From Prevotella bivia DSM 20514 (GTDB taxonomy: Bacteria; Bacteroidota; Bacteroidia; Bacteroidales; Bacteroidaceae), in the NCBI RefSeq assembly GCF_000262545.1, contig NZ_JH660660.1, positions 1,016,975 through 1,080,974 on the forward strand: a stretch of 64,000 bases of DNA. The letters run 5' to 3'. The notes under the pieces were generated by a model that was not told where the DNA came from, ran no database searches, and was given only the letters and a program-made list of their open reading frames with translations. Shown here piece after piece: positions 1-7,952 of the stretch. A program made the position numbers and the translations under genes. The stretch's first letter is position 1. The number at the start of each line of letters is the position of its first letter.

Positions 1-948
1 CTTCATGAGCGACATAAGTAGCATATTATGATCGACAGCTAAGTTGCATTCCTCAAAGATAGGTGCCAACTCAAACTGACCTGGTGCTACCTCGTTATGA
101 CGAGTTTTAACAGGAATACCTAAGCGAAGCGACTCTATCTCAAGATCTTGCATATAAGCTTGAACACGCTCAGGAATGGTGCCGAAATAGTGGTCGTCCA
201 TCTGCTGATTTTTTGCCGAGTCGTGTCCCATAAGGGTTCTGCCTGTAAGTACCAAGTCGGGGCGAGCAAAGAAAAGATCTTCATCTACAAGGAAATACTC
301 TTGTTCCCAACCGAGGTTGACATGCACTTGTTTTACATCTGGGTTGAAGTATTGGCACACTTCTGTTGCTGCGTTGTTAATAGCACGAAGCGATTTTAGT
401 AGCGGTGCTTTGTAGTCGAGCGCTTCGCCAGTATAAGAAATAAAGATGGTAGGAATACAAAGCGTATCGTCAATGATAAAGACTGGGCTTGTGGGATCCC
501 ATGCCGAGTAGCCTCTAGCTTCGAAAGTATTACGGATACCACCATTTGGGAACGAACTAGCATCAGGCTCTTGTTGCACAAGAAGTTTGCCAGAGAAGTC
601 TTCCACCATACCGCCCTTACCATCATGTTCAACGAAAGCATCATGTTTCTCTGCGGTACCTTCTGTTAATGGCTGAAACCAGTGGGTGTAATGTGTAACA
701 CCATGCTCAAGTGCCCACTGCTTCATACCCTTTGCCACCGCATCGGCTATAGAGCGATCGAGGCGCGAACCATTGTCGATAACATCTACTAACTTTTCAT
801 AAACATCTACAGGAAGATACTTATACATTCTCTTGCGATTGAATACAAGCTTACCATAATACTCTGATGGGCGTGTTGTAGGCACGTCTACATTGAGAGG
901 ACGCTTCTTAAAAGCACGCTCAACAACGTTAAATCTTAAATTTGCCAT
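1..948 (-). CDS. glnN: Glutamine synthetase type III (GlnN), N-terminal 316 residues, cut by window edge
   Basis: This is the start of an ATP-dependent glutamine synthetase, which makes glutamine from glutamate and ammonium in the cytoplasm. Translating the minus strand from the ATG at 948 gives 316 codons with no stop up to base 1, beginning MANLRFNVVERAF. The type III family is recognised from FNRKRMYKYL near residue 40, THWFQPLTEGTAEKHD near residue 95 and LGWEQEYFLVD near residue 210. VKTRHNEVAPGQFELAPIFE lies near residue 285. Type III enzymes are about 730 residues, so more than half of the gene lies beyond the window. A TAAATTTG promoter box sits upstream at 980-987. Confidence is high because several long motifs are intact. 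Confidence 0.95.
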   Translation of the reverse strand, partial: MANLRFNVVERAFKKRPLNVDVPTTRPSEYYGKLVFNRKRMYKYLPVDVYEKLVDVIDNGSRLDRSIADAVAKGMKQWALEHGVTHYTHWFQPLTEGTAEKHDAFVEHDGKGGMVEDFSGKLLVQQEPDASSFPNGGIRNTFEARGYSAWDPTSPVFIIDDTLCIPTIFISYTGEALDYKAPLLKSLRAINNAATEVCQYFNPDVKQVHVNLGWEQEYFLVDEDLFFARPDLVLTGRTLMGHDSAKNQQMDDHYFGTIPERVQAYMQDLEIESLRLGIPVKTRHNEVAPGQFELAPIFEECNLAVDHNMLLMSLMK

Positions 949-979
949 TTCTTCTTACCTTGTGTAAAACTAATGGTTG

Positions 980-987
980 CAAATTTA
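980..987 (-). promoter_or_regulatory. Promoter -7 box of glnN
   Basis: TAAATTTG on the minus strand matches the Bacteroidetes TAnnTTTG box and lies about 32 bases before the glnN ATG. I see no clear TTTG element 19-20 bases further upstream. Confidence 0.5.
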
Positions 988-996
988 CGAATAAAT

Positions 997-1087
997 TATC
1001 TTTGCAGATGATAATTGTTATATAGTGATAGATTTTTAAGGAAAATAAATAAAAAAGTGCACCATTACTCGCGTAAAGGTACACTTT
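997..1087 (+). ncRNA. Possible small RNA: TATCTTTG box followed by a hairpin
   Basis: A plus-strand TATCTTTG box (997-1004) diverges from the glnN promoter. About 50 bases later comes a 10-bp hairpin, aaagtgcacc (1054-1063) with ggtacacttt (1078-1087), which has one wobble pair. No reading frame lies between. A short transcript ending at the hairpin would fit, but there is no -33 element and the T-run after the hairpin is poor. This is a weak suggestion only. Confidence 0.2.
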
Positions 1088-1358
1088 ATTGCTTAACTAA
1101 ATAACTCAAATGTGTGTTTAAGTAATATGACCATGGTGTCCGTCTCGGAGTTTATGATCACAATCTAATCTATTCGTTTTGAGTTTTATTAAAACTAAAT
1201 CTACTTGTCTACTAGAGTAGTTCTTTTTTTATTACTTACGTGGCAAAGATATATTATTTTTTGGGAATAACAATATTTCTAATTTAAAAAAGTTTTAAAG
1301 TTATATCTTTTTGACAAAGAAAACCGAAAATATTCGATTGCAGAACGCTTACAACAAT

Positions 1359-1562
1359 ATTGAACCCCGATCGGTCGTTAGACTGCAAAGGGTTTTGTAA
1401 TGGTTGAAATCTTATGCTTTTCTTCGGCTTTGCTGCTTATTTTGGCTCTTTTTGTCTGTTTTTCAGTTGTTTAGCCCGCTAAATGCCTTCCAAAACAACC
1501 AAAAATAGTTCAAAATAAGTGCGCAAATCTCGAAGAACTCTAATGACCGATTTGGGTTGAAT
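1359..1562. mobile_element. MITE-like long imperfect palindrome, non-coding
   Basis: The outer ends aaccccgatcggtcgtta (1363-1380) and taatgaccgatttgggtt (1541-1558) are inverted copies with 3 mismatches in 18. The similarity continues inward. The left arm has ttcttcgg, ctttgc and cttattttgg; the reverse complement of the right arm has ttcttcgag, atttgc and cttattttga. The centre is the small palindrome tttagcccgctaaa (1470-1483). The left arm carries roughly 30 extra bases. No reading frame is present. This is the shape of a small non-autonomous inverted-repeat element, although no transposase or target duplication is visible. Confidence 0.5.
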
Positions 1563-1629
1563 CGTGTGGATAAATAAGGAAAATAGCGATGTGCATACTG
1601 TTATAGAGAAACAGAAGCGAATAGGAAAA

Positions 1630-1800
1630 ACATCTTTTGTCTATTAAATAGATTACCTTTTAAATAGCAAAGAGTAATCTTTTACTCGGCAATTGATGAT
1701 CTTTTGTTTTGAAAAATAAATTAAAAAAGGAGTAAAAATAAATTGAAAACGAAATAAAAATAAATTGAAAAATAAACAAAAATAAATTATTTTTGCTTTT
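1630..1800. repeat. AT-rich intergenic repeat, copy A
   Basis: It starts with short cttttactcgg-like words (1679-1689) and continues with at least four spaced copies of aaaataaatt (about 1712-1788). Related sequence occurs in three other intergenic regions of this window (12455-12600, 31385-31510 and 45665-45835). No reading frame is supported here. Confidence 0.5.
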
Positions 1801-1837
1801 AAAACTTCGCCTTTTATCTAACAAAAGGCGAAGTTTT
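1801..1837. terminator. Bidirectional hairpin terminator after the helicase gene
   Basis: This is a perfect 15-bp stem, aaaacttcgcctttt (1801-1815) with aaaaggcgaagtttt (1823-1837), and a 7-base loop. The A/T ends supply a U-tract in both directions. It lies about 70 bases after the helicase stop codon. Confidence 0.75.
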
Positions 1838-1907
1838 AATACTTAAACGGTTATATTTTACGGTTTAAAAGATAGTTTACTTTTGTAACTATATGGTATT
1901 CAAGTGT

Positions 1908-4076
1908 TTATTTCTTGTTATTGTTGTGCGTACTACTAATGTAAAAATGGATATCCCCATAAGTAATATAGTCTGGACAAGCCTCCTTAATGGGTTTCAT
2001 ACCATTGGCTAGTGTTATGCGTTGCACAGCTTCCTTAATAACGTTTATCTTGTTTTGCGGAAGAATATCAGTAATAGGTAGCAAGCCTTCAGCTACAAAT
2101 TTGCCTAAATGGGTCATAATGGTGTTAGTGGTGAGGCTGCGTTCCTTTGCTATTTGCTCTATTGTTTTGCCTTCTTTGTATAGTTGAAAGCTGATAGTAG
2201 CAGTGGGCTGTTTAGGCTCTTTCTTTTCTGTTTCCTTCTTTTTTCTGCGTTTCTTTTGGGCTTGTTCGTTCTTGCCCATACTTGCCACGACTGCCTCTTG
2301 TTTGGCACGGAGATAATATGCAGTGGAGAAAGCTTGTGCTGTCATATCTTCTAAAAGATAGCGTTTGGCAAGCACGGTCTGTTCTAGTTCGCTGTAGGCA
2401 GTTTCAAAACGTTTGGCTAACACCTTATTATTTACTGCTACTTCTTTGGTAGCCGTGAGGAGTGTGCTGAATAATTCGGTAAGATTGGCATGAAAATACA
2501 ATGCACCTTTCTTAATACGCTCAATAAAGTCGGGCATATTGAGTTGTTCAAAAGTCATTTTTTCTACGAGCAAACGCCATTTGTCGGCAACGGTTTGTAG
2601 CTTTGAAGCAAAATCGGTAATGCAGCTATTGTGTAGGGCTATAATGGCTTGTTGCTTGTAGAAATGTTCGTTTAATAGGCGGTGCATAGCCACTTCTGCG
2701 CGGGCAATATCGTCAAAGGAAAAGAGTTCTAGCACGAGTGTGCGGTAATATTCTTGTTTGAGTGTTTCTAGCTGGTGTACTTGTTTGCTGGCAATCTGTG
2801 CTTGCGATGCCATATACTGATCCACCTGCTCGTCGTTGATGATATTTCCTTCTGTGATGAGCGACTTGAGTACTAATCCTTCTATACTCTTACATCGGCT
2901 TAAAGCCACATATACCTGACCCGCTGCAAACGATTTGCCTGCATCAATAATGGCGTGTTCAAAGGTAAGTCCCTGACTCTTATGAATGGTGATAGCCCAT
3001 GCAAGGCGTAAAGGATATTGTGTAAATGTGCCTTGCACCTCAGGTTCTATCTGCTTTGTCTTTTCGTTAAGCGTATATTTTGTGTTTTCCCACACCTCTT
3101 GTTTTACCTCTATTTCATGCGCTTCGTTAGGACATTTTACGAAAATGCTTTCCTTACTTATCCCCACAACATGTCCTATCTTACCATTATAATACAGTCC
3201 GTTGCTATCGTTTCGGATAAACATTACCTGTGCGCCCTTCTTTAGTGTGAGCGTGTTTTCGGCTGGGTAGCTGGTTTCGGGAAAAGTACCTTTGGTGGAG
3301 GCTACAAAAGAATAGCTCTGGGCAGCAATGCGCACGAGCTGCATGGTGTTATAATTGTCGGCTATATTGTTATGTGTCGTAAGGAGAATATAGTCGGATC
3401 CCATTTGTGGTTTGAAGTCGGGGTTGTAGCGTGTGTTAAGCAATTGTCTATCCGCAGTTGCTAGTTTTCCCTCACGAATATTGTTCAAGAGATGAATAAA
3501 GGTAGGATCTTGCTGACGGAAAACGGTGGTAAGCTCAATGGTAACATAATTGATAAGCGCAAGAGCCTTTGATGAAAAGAAATAAGGGGTAGGGTAATGT
3601 TGCCGAAGGATAGACTCGTCTTGTGGAGTAACAACGGGTGTGAGTTGCTGAAGATCGCCTATCATAAGAAGCTGAACACCTCCAAAAGGCTTATCATGGT
3701 CGCGGAAACGGCGCATTACAGAGTCGATAGCATCAAGCACATCGGCACGCACCATACTAATCTCGTCAATGATCAATAGGTCGAGAGTTTTGATAATTTT
3801 GCGTTTCTCTTTGCTGAAATCGAACTTTGTTCTAATGTTCATTTCAGGTACAAAGGGTGTGAAAGGGAGCTGAAAGAACGAATGAATAGTAACGCCTTGT
3901 GCATTGATAGCAGCTACACCCGTAGGTGCAAGCACCACGATACGTTTGTTGCTATGTTCTTTGAGGGTGCGTAGAAAGGTGGTTTTACCCGTTCCTGCCT
4001 TACCTGTTAGGAATATGCTGGTATTGGTGTTCTCGATAAAGTCCCATGCGTGGGCTAGTTCTTCGTTTTCTCTCAT
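1908..4076 (-). CDS. Pif1/RecD2-like superfamily 1B DNA helicase with C-terminal helix-turn-helix domain
   Basis: This is a predicted ATP-driven 5'-3' DNA helicase of the Pif1-like group, likely acting in replication or recombination. Walker A is GKAGTGKT (residues 25-32) and Walker B is LLIIDEISMV near residue 100. RLAWAITIHKSQGLTFEHAI, near residue 360, and QVYVALSRC are the later SF1 motifs. The last 120 residues contain a Lys/Glu-rich linker. A helix-turn-helix region follows (SFQLYKEGKTIEQIAKERSL, near 640), resembling the domain found at the C-terminus of some RecQ and Pif1 proteins in Bacteroidetes. The gene stands alone and is read from a TAACTTTG promoter just upstream. At 722 residues it looks full length. 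The exact substrate cannot be told from sequence. Confidence 0.85.
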   Translation of the reverse strand: MRENEELAHAWDFIENTNTSIFLTGKAGTGKTTFLRTLKEHSNKRIVVLAPTGVAAINAQGVTIHSFFQLPFTPFVPEMNIRTKFDFSKEKRKIIKTLDLLIIDEISMVRADVLDAIDSVMRRFRDHDKPFGGVQLLMIGDLQQLTPVVTPQDESILRQHYPTPYFFSSKALALINYVTIELTTVFRQQDPTFIHLLNNIREGKLATADRQLLNTRYNPDFKPQMGSDYILLTTHNNIADNYNTMQLVRIAAQSYSFVASTKGTFPETSYPAENTLTLKKGAQVMFIRNDSNGLYYNGKIGHVVGISKESIFVKCPNEAHEIEVKQEVWENTKYTLNEKTKQIEPEVQGTFTQYPLRLAWAITIHKSQGLTFEHAIIDAGKSFAAGQVYVALSRCKSIEGLVLKSLITEGNIINDEQVDQYMASQAQIASKQVHQLETLKQEYYRTLVLELFSFDDIARAEVAMHRLLNEHFYKQQAIIALHNSCITDFASKLQTVADKWRLLVEKMTFEQLNMPDFIERIKKGALYFHANLTELFSTLLTATKEVAVNNKVLAKRFETAYSELEQTVLAKRYLLEDMTAQAFSTAYYLRAKQEAVVASMGKNEQAQKKRRKKKETEKKEPKQPTATISFQLYKEGKTIEQIAKERSLTTNTIMTHLGKFVAEGLLPITDILPQNKINVIKEAVQRITLANGMKPIKEACPDYITYGDIHFYISSTHNNNKK

Positions 4077-4105
4077 TATTTGCTTTATATGTATAATGTT
4101 GCAAG

Positions 4106-4113
4106 CAAAGTTA
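4106..4113 (-). promoter_or_regulatory. Promoter -7 box of the helicase gene
   Basis: TAACTTTG on the minus strand lies 30 bases before the ATG at 4076 and matches TAnnTTTG. The -33 position has only a TTTTC-like sequence. Confidence 0.55.
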
Positions 4114-4220
4114 AAGGAAATAATTCGGAAAACCTATTTCTAAACACTGATATATATCAAAAGCCTTGATATAGGGCAATAATTACATATCTTTTAGGAT
4201 GTTTTTTCTGTTTTTTCTTG

Positions 4221-4248
4221 GTTGTGTGCGATAACAGTCGTAACTTTG
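4221..4248 (+). promoter_or_regulatory. Promoter of the 28-residue small-protein gene
   Basis: TAACTTTG (4241-4248) is a good -7 box, and TTGG lies about 19 bases upstream as a near match to TTTG. The predicted transcript begins near 4253. It has a leader of about 60 bases containing a 7-bp hairpin, AAGAAGC (4282-4288) with GCTTCTT (4294-4300), directly before the A-rich stretch next to the start codon. Confidence 0.55.
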
Positions 4249-4315
4249 CAGTGTAAAATTAAGGATAACATATTATTAATAAAGAAGCAAAGGGCTTCTT
4301 AAAAAAAGAAAAATT

Positions 4316-4402
4316 ATGATGACAATTATTTTAGTAGCAGTAGCAATTACTGCGGTATCAGTAGCAAAAGCAGTAAACGTTAATAACAAGCTAACTGCTT
4401 AA
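4316..4402 (+). CDS. Small hydrophobic protein, 28 residues, unknown function
   Basis: The frame starts at tandem ATG codons and encodes a 28-residue peptide: MMTIILVAVAITAVSVAKAV followed by NVNNKLTA. Residues 2-16 are almost purely hydrophobic (I, L, V, A), followed by a Lys and a polar tail, as in a single-pass small membrane protein or a very short signal-like peptide. Support for a real gene comes from the surroundings. It has its own TAACTTTG promoter, a structured leader, an A-rich ribosome-binding stretch and a hairpin terminator that begins at the stop codon. I do not recognise the family. It does not match the smalltalk small-protein pattern that I recall from Bacteroidetes. It could also be an RNA gene with a chance frame. 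Confidence 0.5.
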   Translation: MMTIILVAVAITAVSVAKAVNVNNKLTA

Positions 4403-4425
4403 GATTCTCAAAGAATCTTTTATTT
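4402..4425 (+). terminator. Terminator of the small-protein gene
   Basis: The hairpin agattct (4402-4408) with agaatct (4412-4418), loop caa, is followed by tttattttag. It begins at the last base of the stop codon. Confidence 0.6.
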
Positions 4426-4450
4426 TAGAAATTTAGAATAACAAAATATG

Positions 4451-4486
4451 CCACATTCTTCGTAGCGGAGAGTGTGGTTTTTTTAT
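4451..4486 (+). terminator. Second plus-strand hairpin terminator
   Basis: ccacattct and agagtgtgg form a stem with two wobble pairs, followed by a run of seven T. It lies about 50 bases after the small gene's own terminator, so read-through or a short RNA between the two is possible. Confidence 0.6.
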
Positions 4487-4509
4487 GTAGTGTAATAGTA
4501 TGTAGTGGT

Positions 4510-5235
4510 TTATTCAAATATCTCCTTTAGTATCGCAAAACTATTTAGTGTAGGCATACTAGGGATATGTAAGGTATAATAGCGCAAAATGATTTCTGTG
4601 ATATAGTTGCGTTCTTCACGCGAGAAGCGAAAAAGGTGCATACTTTCATAGTTCATTCTAAAAAGTTTAAGCACAATGTTGGCTTCGTTAGGTTTTAAAT
4701 AATCGGTGTGAAGAGGTATCTGATAGCAAAATTCAGCATTGCGAAGATCGAAAAAAGCGTATGGGGTGGCTTCTGAAAGATTGGGGTGGAAGCCTATAAA
4801 CTTACTTAAATGGAGCATAAAGGTGAGGTGGAAGTTGGCTAAGTGGTCGGTGGCAGTGTCTAGCCATTCCACACTTTTAGCCACAAACTGATACAATGCT
4901 TTATTATATTGCTCACTGCGAGTAATATATAAAAGGAATTCTGATATAAAAAGTAGGATAGATGATTTAATAGGATCGAAAGGAATAGTGGTAAATGGGA
5001 TATCTATTCGTATATCTTTAATACGCTGCATGCTAGCATGTGGTCGGAAATCGAACGCTATATCCAGCAAGGTCATAGGTTGGAAATATTGCTTTTTTAT
5101 TTTACCTTTTGGTGTTTTTGGTAAACGAACAATAAAGGTCAAGCGCCCTTCTTCCTCTGTTAATAAGTCGATTATTAAAGAAGAATCACCATATTTTAAA
5201 CTATGTAGCACAATGGCTTTTGTCTTTTGTAGCAT
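4510..5235 (-). CDS. recO: DNA repair protein RecO
   Basis: RecO works with RecF and RecR to load RecA on single-stranded DNA during gap repair. The N-terminus MLQKTKAIVLHSLKYGDSSL is the usual RecO oligonucleotide-binding-fold start, followed by EEGRLTFIVRLPKTPKGK, and the C-terminal half is helical. The protein is 241 residues, normal for the family. The frame opens further upstream at a TTG (5259), but that region is the promoter: TACTTTTG at 5249-5256. The ATG at 5235, about 14 bases downstream of that box, is therefore the start. The gene is transcribed alone and diverges from tRNA-Glu. Confidence 0.85.
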   Translation of the reverse strand: MLQKTKAIVLHSLKYGDSSLIIDLLTEEEGRLTFIVRLPKTPKGKIKKQYFQPMTLLDIAFDFRPHASMQRIKDIRIDIPFTTIPFDPIKSSILLFISEFLLYITRSEQYNKALYQFVAKSVEWLDTATDHLANFHLTFMLHLSKFIGFHPNLSEATPYAFFDLRNAEFCYQIPLHTDYLKPNEANIVLKLFRMNYESMHLFRFSREERNYITEIILRYYTLHIPSMPTLNSFAILKEIFE

Positions 5236-5248
5236 ATCTTTTATGAAG

Positions 5249-5256
5249 CAAAAGTA
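5249..5256 (-). promoter_or_regulatory. Promoter -7 box of recO, decides the start codon
   Basis: TACTTTTG on the minus strand lies inside the apparent 5' extension of the recO frame. It places the transcript start near 5244 and so excludes the upstream TTG at 5259. Confidence 0.55.
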
Positions 5257-5295
5257 CAAAAATATAAGGGCTTATTAAAAAATATCGCGTAAAAA

Positions 5296-5327
5296 TTTGG
5301 AGGAATAAAATAATTGCTATACCTTTG
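5296..5327 (+). promoter_or_regulatory. Promoter of tRNA-Glu and rpsT
   Basis: TTTG (5296-5299) and TACCTTTG (5320-5327) are separated by 20 bases, close to the ideal Bacteroidetes spacing, and lie 20 bases before the tRNA. Confidence 0.75.
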
Positions 5328-5347
5328 CACCCGCAAAACAAAAGCAC

Positions 5348-5419
5348 GGTCTCTTCGTCTATCGGCTAGGACACAAGATTTTCATTCTTGCAAGAGGGGT
5401 TCGATTCCCCTAGAGACTA
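5348..5419 (+). tRNA. tRNA-Glu (anticodon TTC)
   Basis: The cloverleaf is clear. The acceptor ggtctct pairs with agagact through one wobble at the end. The anticodon arm is caaga-ttttcat-tcttg with anticodon TTC. The T arm is aggggttcgattcccct. CCA is not encoded. It lies 24 bases before rpsT and probably shares its transcript. Confidence 0.95.
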
Positions 5420-5443
5420 CTAATAATAAAAGAAATTACAAAG

Positions 5444-5698
5444 ATGGCAAATCACAAATCATCATTGAAAAGAATACGCCAGGATAAGGTTAAGGCGCTA
5501 CATAACAAGTATTATGCTAAAACTATGCGTAATGCTGTACGCAAGTTTCGTAATTTAACTGATAAGGAAGAAGCTGTAAAGCTTTATCCTTCTATTCAGA
5601 AGATGTTAGATAAGCTAGCTAAGGTTAATATTATCCATAAGAATAAGGCTGCTAACTTGAAGTCAAGCCTTGCAAAGCACGTAGCTGCTTTAGGGTAA
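5444..5698 (+). CDS. rpsT: 30S ribosomal protein S20
   Basis: S20 is a small helical protein that binds 16S rRNA early in assembly of the 30S subunit. The 84-residue sequence starts [22 protein letters not shown]. It is strongly basic, ends with [17 protein letters not shown], and has typical family length and composition. The gene follows tRNA-Glu and is closed by a strong terminator at 5730-5761. Confidence 0.97.
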   Translation: MANHKSSLKRIRQDKVKALHNKYYAKTMRNAVRKFRNLTDKEEAVKLYPSIQKMLDKLAKVNIIHKNKAANLKSSLAKHVAALG

Positions 5699-5729
5699 TT
5701 CGTATTTAGTCATAGCGGACAATATATTA

Positions 5730-5761
5730 GGGTTGTAATCCAATAGGATTGCAGCCCTTTT
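5730..5761 (+). terminator. Rho-independent terminator after rpsT
   Basis: gggttgtaatcc (5730-5741) pairs with ggattgcagccc (5746-5757) through an aata loop, with one wobble pair, and is followed by ttttctttt. Confidence 0.85.
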
Positions 5762-5812
5762 CTTTTATGTATTTTTAGAGTCTAAATACTTCTTTACCTA
5801 AGAAAAAAATAG

Positions 5813-5820
5813 TATCTTTG
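5813..5820 (+). promoter_or_regulatory. Promoter -7 box of gyrB
   Basis: TATCTTTG lies 31 bases before the gyrB ATG. The -33 element is not clear. Confidence 0.55.
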
Positions 5821-5851
5821 CATATTAGAATTAAAGAACAATCTAACAAAA

Positions 5852-7822
5852 ATGGCAGAAATTCAAGAACACGAGAACAATTACTCCGCCAGTAATATTC
5901 AGGTGCTAGAAGGCTTAGAAGCAGTTCGTAAGCGTCCTGCAATGTATATTGGCGATATTAGTGAGAAAGGTCTTCATCACTTGATCAATGAAACCGTAGA
6001 TAACTCTATTGATGAGGCTATGGCGGGCTATTGTACAGATATAGAAGTAACAATTAATGAGGACAACTCTATCACTGTAGAAGACAATGGTCGTGGTATT
6101 CCTGTTGATGAGCATGAAAAGCTACACAAAAGTGCACTTGAAGTTGTAATGACAGTGCTTCATGCTGGTGGTAAATTTGATAAAGGGTCGTATAAGGTTA
6201 GTGGTGGCTTGCATGGAGTAGGTGTTAGTTGCGTTAACGCCTTGTCAAAGCACATGATGTCGCAAGTGTTCCGCGAAGGAAAGATCTACCAGCAAGAATA
6301 TGAAAAGGGTAAGCCACTATATCCTGTAAAAGTAGTTGGCGAAACAGAAAAGACAGGTACACGTCAGCAGTTCTGGCCTGATGGTACTATTTTTACGACA
6401 ACTGTTTTTCAATGGGATGTTGTTGCACGCCGTATGCGTGAGCTTGCTTATCTTAATGCAGGTATTAAAATTACTTTAATTGATCTTCGCCCTGACCCAG
6501 AAACAGGAAAAACTCGTACAGAAATATTTCATGCTAAGGATGGATTAAAAGAATATGTGCGCTATGTTGATCGTCATCGTCAGCATTTATTTAATGATGT
6601 TATCTATCTAAAGAGCGAAAAACAAGGTGTGCCTATTGAGGTAGCAATCATGTATAACACTGATTACACTGAGAATATCCACTCGTATGTAAACAACATT
6701 AATACCATTGAAGGGGGTACTCACTTACAAGGTTTCCGTACAGCTTTGACACGTACTTTGAAAACTTATGCCGACAATGATGCACAGATTTCGAAGCAAA
6801 TAGAGAAAGCTAAGATCGAAATCACTGGTGAAGACTTCCGTGAAGGCTTAACTGCGGTTATCTCTGTAAAGGTAGCTGAGCCGCAGTTTGAGGGTCAGAC
6901 AAAGACAAAACTCGGTAATAGTGAAGTGTCAGGTGCTGTTCAGCAGGCAGTGGGAGAGGCTTTAAGTGCTTATTTGGAAGAACATCCTTCGGAAGCAAAG
7001 ATGATTTGCAATAAGGTTGTTCTTGCTGCTACTGCACGTATTGCTGCACGTAAGGCACGTGAAAGTGTGCAACGTAAGAATGTAATGACAGGTGGAGGAC
7101 TGCCAGGTAAGTTGGCTGATTGCTCAAATAAGGATCCTAAAGACTGTGAAATTTTCCTAGTGGAGGGTGATTCTGCTGGTGGTTCTGCTAAGCAGGGTCG
7201 TGATCGTTATACACAGGCTATCTTACCTCTTCGTGGTAAAATTTTGAATGTTGAAAAGGTACAACGCCACAGAGTGTTTGAGGCAGAGTCAGTGATGAAC
7301 ATCATACAGTCTATTGGAGTGCGCTTCGGTGTTGAGGAAGATTCAGATTTTGAAGCAAATATTGATAAGCTAAGATACGATAAGATTATCATTATGACTG
7401 ATGCTGATGTCGATGGTTCACACATTGACACACTTATTATGACACTATTCTATCGTTATATGCCTAAGGTTATAGAGCAAGGACACTTGTTTATTGCTAC
7501 ACCACCACTCTATAAGTGCACCTATAAGAAGGTAAGTGAATACTGCTATACAGAGCAACAACGTCAAGCATTTATTGATAAATATGGTGCTGGTGAGGAA
7601 GGAAAGACGATCCATACTCAGCGATATAAAGGTTTGGGTGAGATGAATCCGGAGCAACTTTGGGAAACAACAATGGATCCAAAGACACGTCTTTTGAAGC
7701 AGGTTACTATTGAAAATGCTGCTGATGCAGATGAGGTGTTCTCTATGTTGATGGGTGATGATGTAGAGCCTCGCCGTGAATTTATAGAGCAAAATGCAAC
7801 TTATGCAAATATTGATGCTTAA
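5852..7822 (+). CDS. gyrB: DNA gyrase subunit B
   Basis: GyrB is the ATPase subunit of gyrase, which introduces negative supercoils together with GyrA. The 656 residues run in the expected order. First comes the GHKL ATP-binding domain (ETVDNSIDEAMAGYC, VEDNGRGIPVD, GLHGVGVSCVNALS), then the transducer. The TOPRIM domain follows with EGDSAGGSAKQGRDR and DADVDGSHI, then the QRYKGLGEMNPEQLWETTMD tail. The length fits the short GyrB form without the proteobacterial insert. ParE is an alternative, but the TOPRIM and tail match GyrB better. It has its own promoter and a weak hairpin follows the stop. Confidence 0.95.
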   Translation: MAEIQEHENNYSASNIQVLEGLEAVRKRPAMYIGDISEKGLHHLINETVDNSIDEAMAGYCTDIEVTINEDNSITVEDNGRGIPVDEHEKLHKSALEVVMTVLHAGGKFDKGSYKVSGGLHGVGVSCVNALSKHMMSQVFREGKIYQQEYEKGKPLYPVKVVGETEKTGTRQQFWPDGTIFTTTVFQWDVVARRMRELAYLNAGIKITLIDLRPDPETGKTRTEIFHAKDGLKEYVRYVDRHRQHLFNDVIYLKSEKQGVPIEVAIMYNTDYTENIHSYVNNINTIEGGTHLQGFRTALTRTLKTYADNDAQISKQIEKAKIEITGEDFREGLTAVISVKVAEPQFEGQTKTKLGNSEVSGAVQQAVGEALSAYLEEHPSEAKMICNKVVLAATARIAARKARESVQRKNVMTGGGLPGKLADCSNKDPKDCEIFLVEGDSAGGSAKQGRDRYTQAILPLRGKILNVEKVQRHRVFEAESVMNIIQSIGVRFGVEEDSDFEANIDKLRYDKIIIMTDADVDGSHIDTLIMTLFYRYMPKVIEQGHLFIATPPLYKCTYKKVSEYCYTEQQRQAFIDKYGAGEEGKTIHTQRYKGLGEMNPEQLWETTMDPKTRLLKQVTIENAADADEVFSMLMGDDVEPRREFIEQNATYANIDA

Positions 7823-7848
7823 CATTTTGCACTAAGATATAATCGTTA

Positions 7849-7893
7849 AAGTCCCTTTCCAGCATAATGGTTAGGGATTTTAGTCTTTTTAGT
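7849..7893 (+). terminator. Weak hairpin after gyrB
   Basis: agtccct and agggatt pair with a wobble across a loop of about 16 bases, followed by ttagtcttttt. A modest terminator is plausible. Confidence 0.35.
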
Positions 7894-7952
7894 GTGATAA
7901 ATTGATAGGAGTAATTGTAATTAGAGATTATATTTTTAAAGCTGATAAGATA

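Noticed and set aside
4316..4402. Assignment of the 28-residue peptide to the smalltalk small-protein family
   Set aside because: The sequence lacks the lysine-rich start and the ATTLGV-like ending that I recall for that family, so it is left as unknown.
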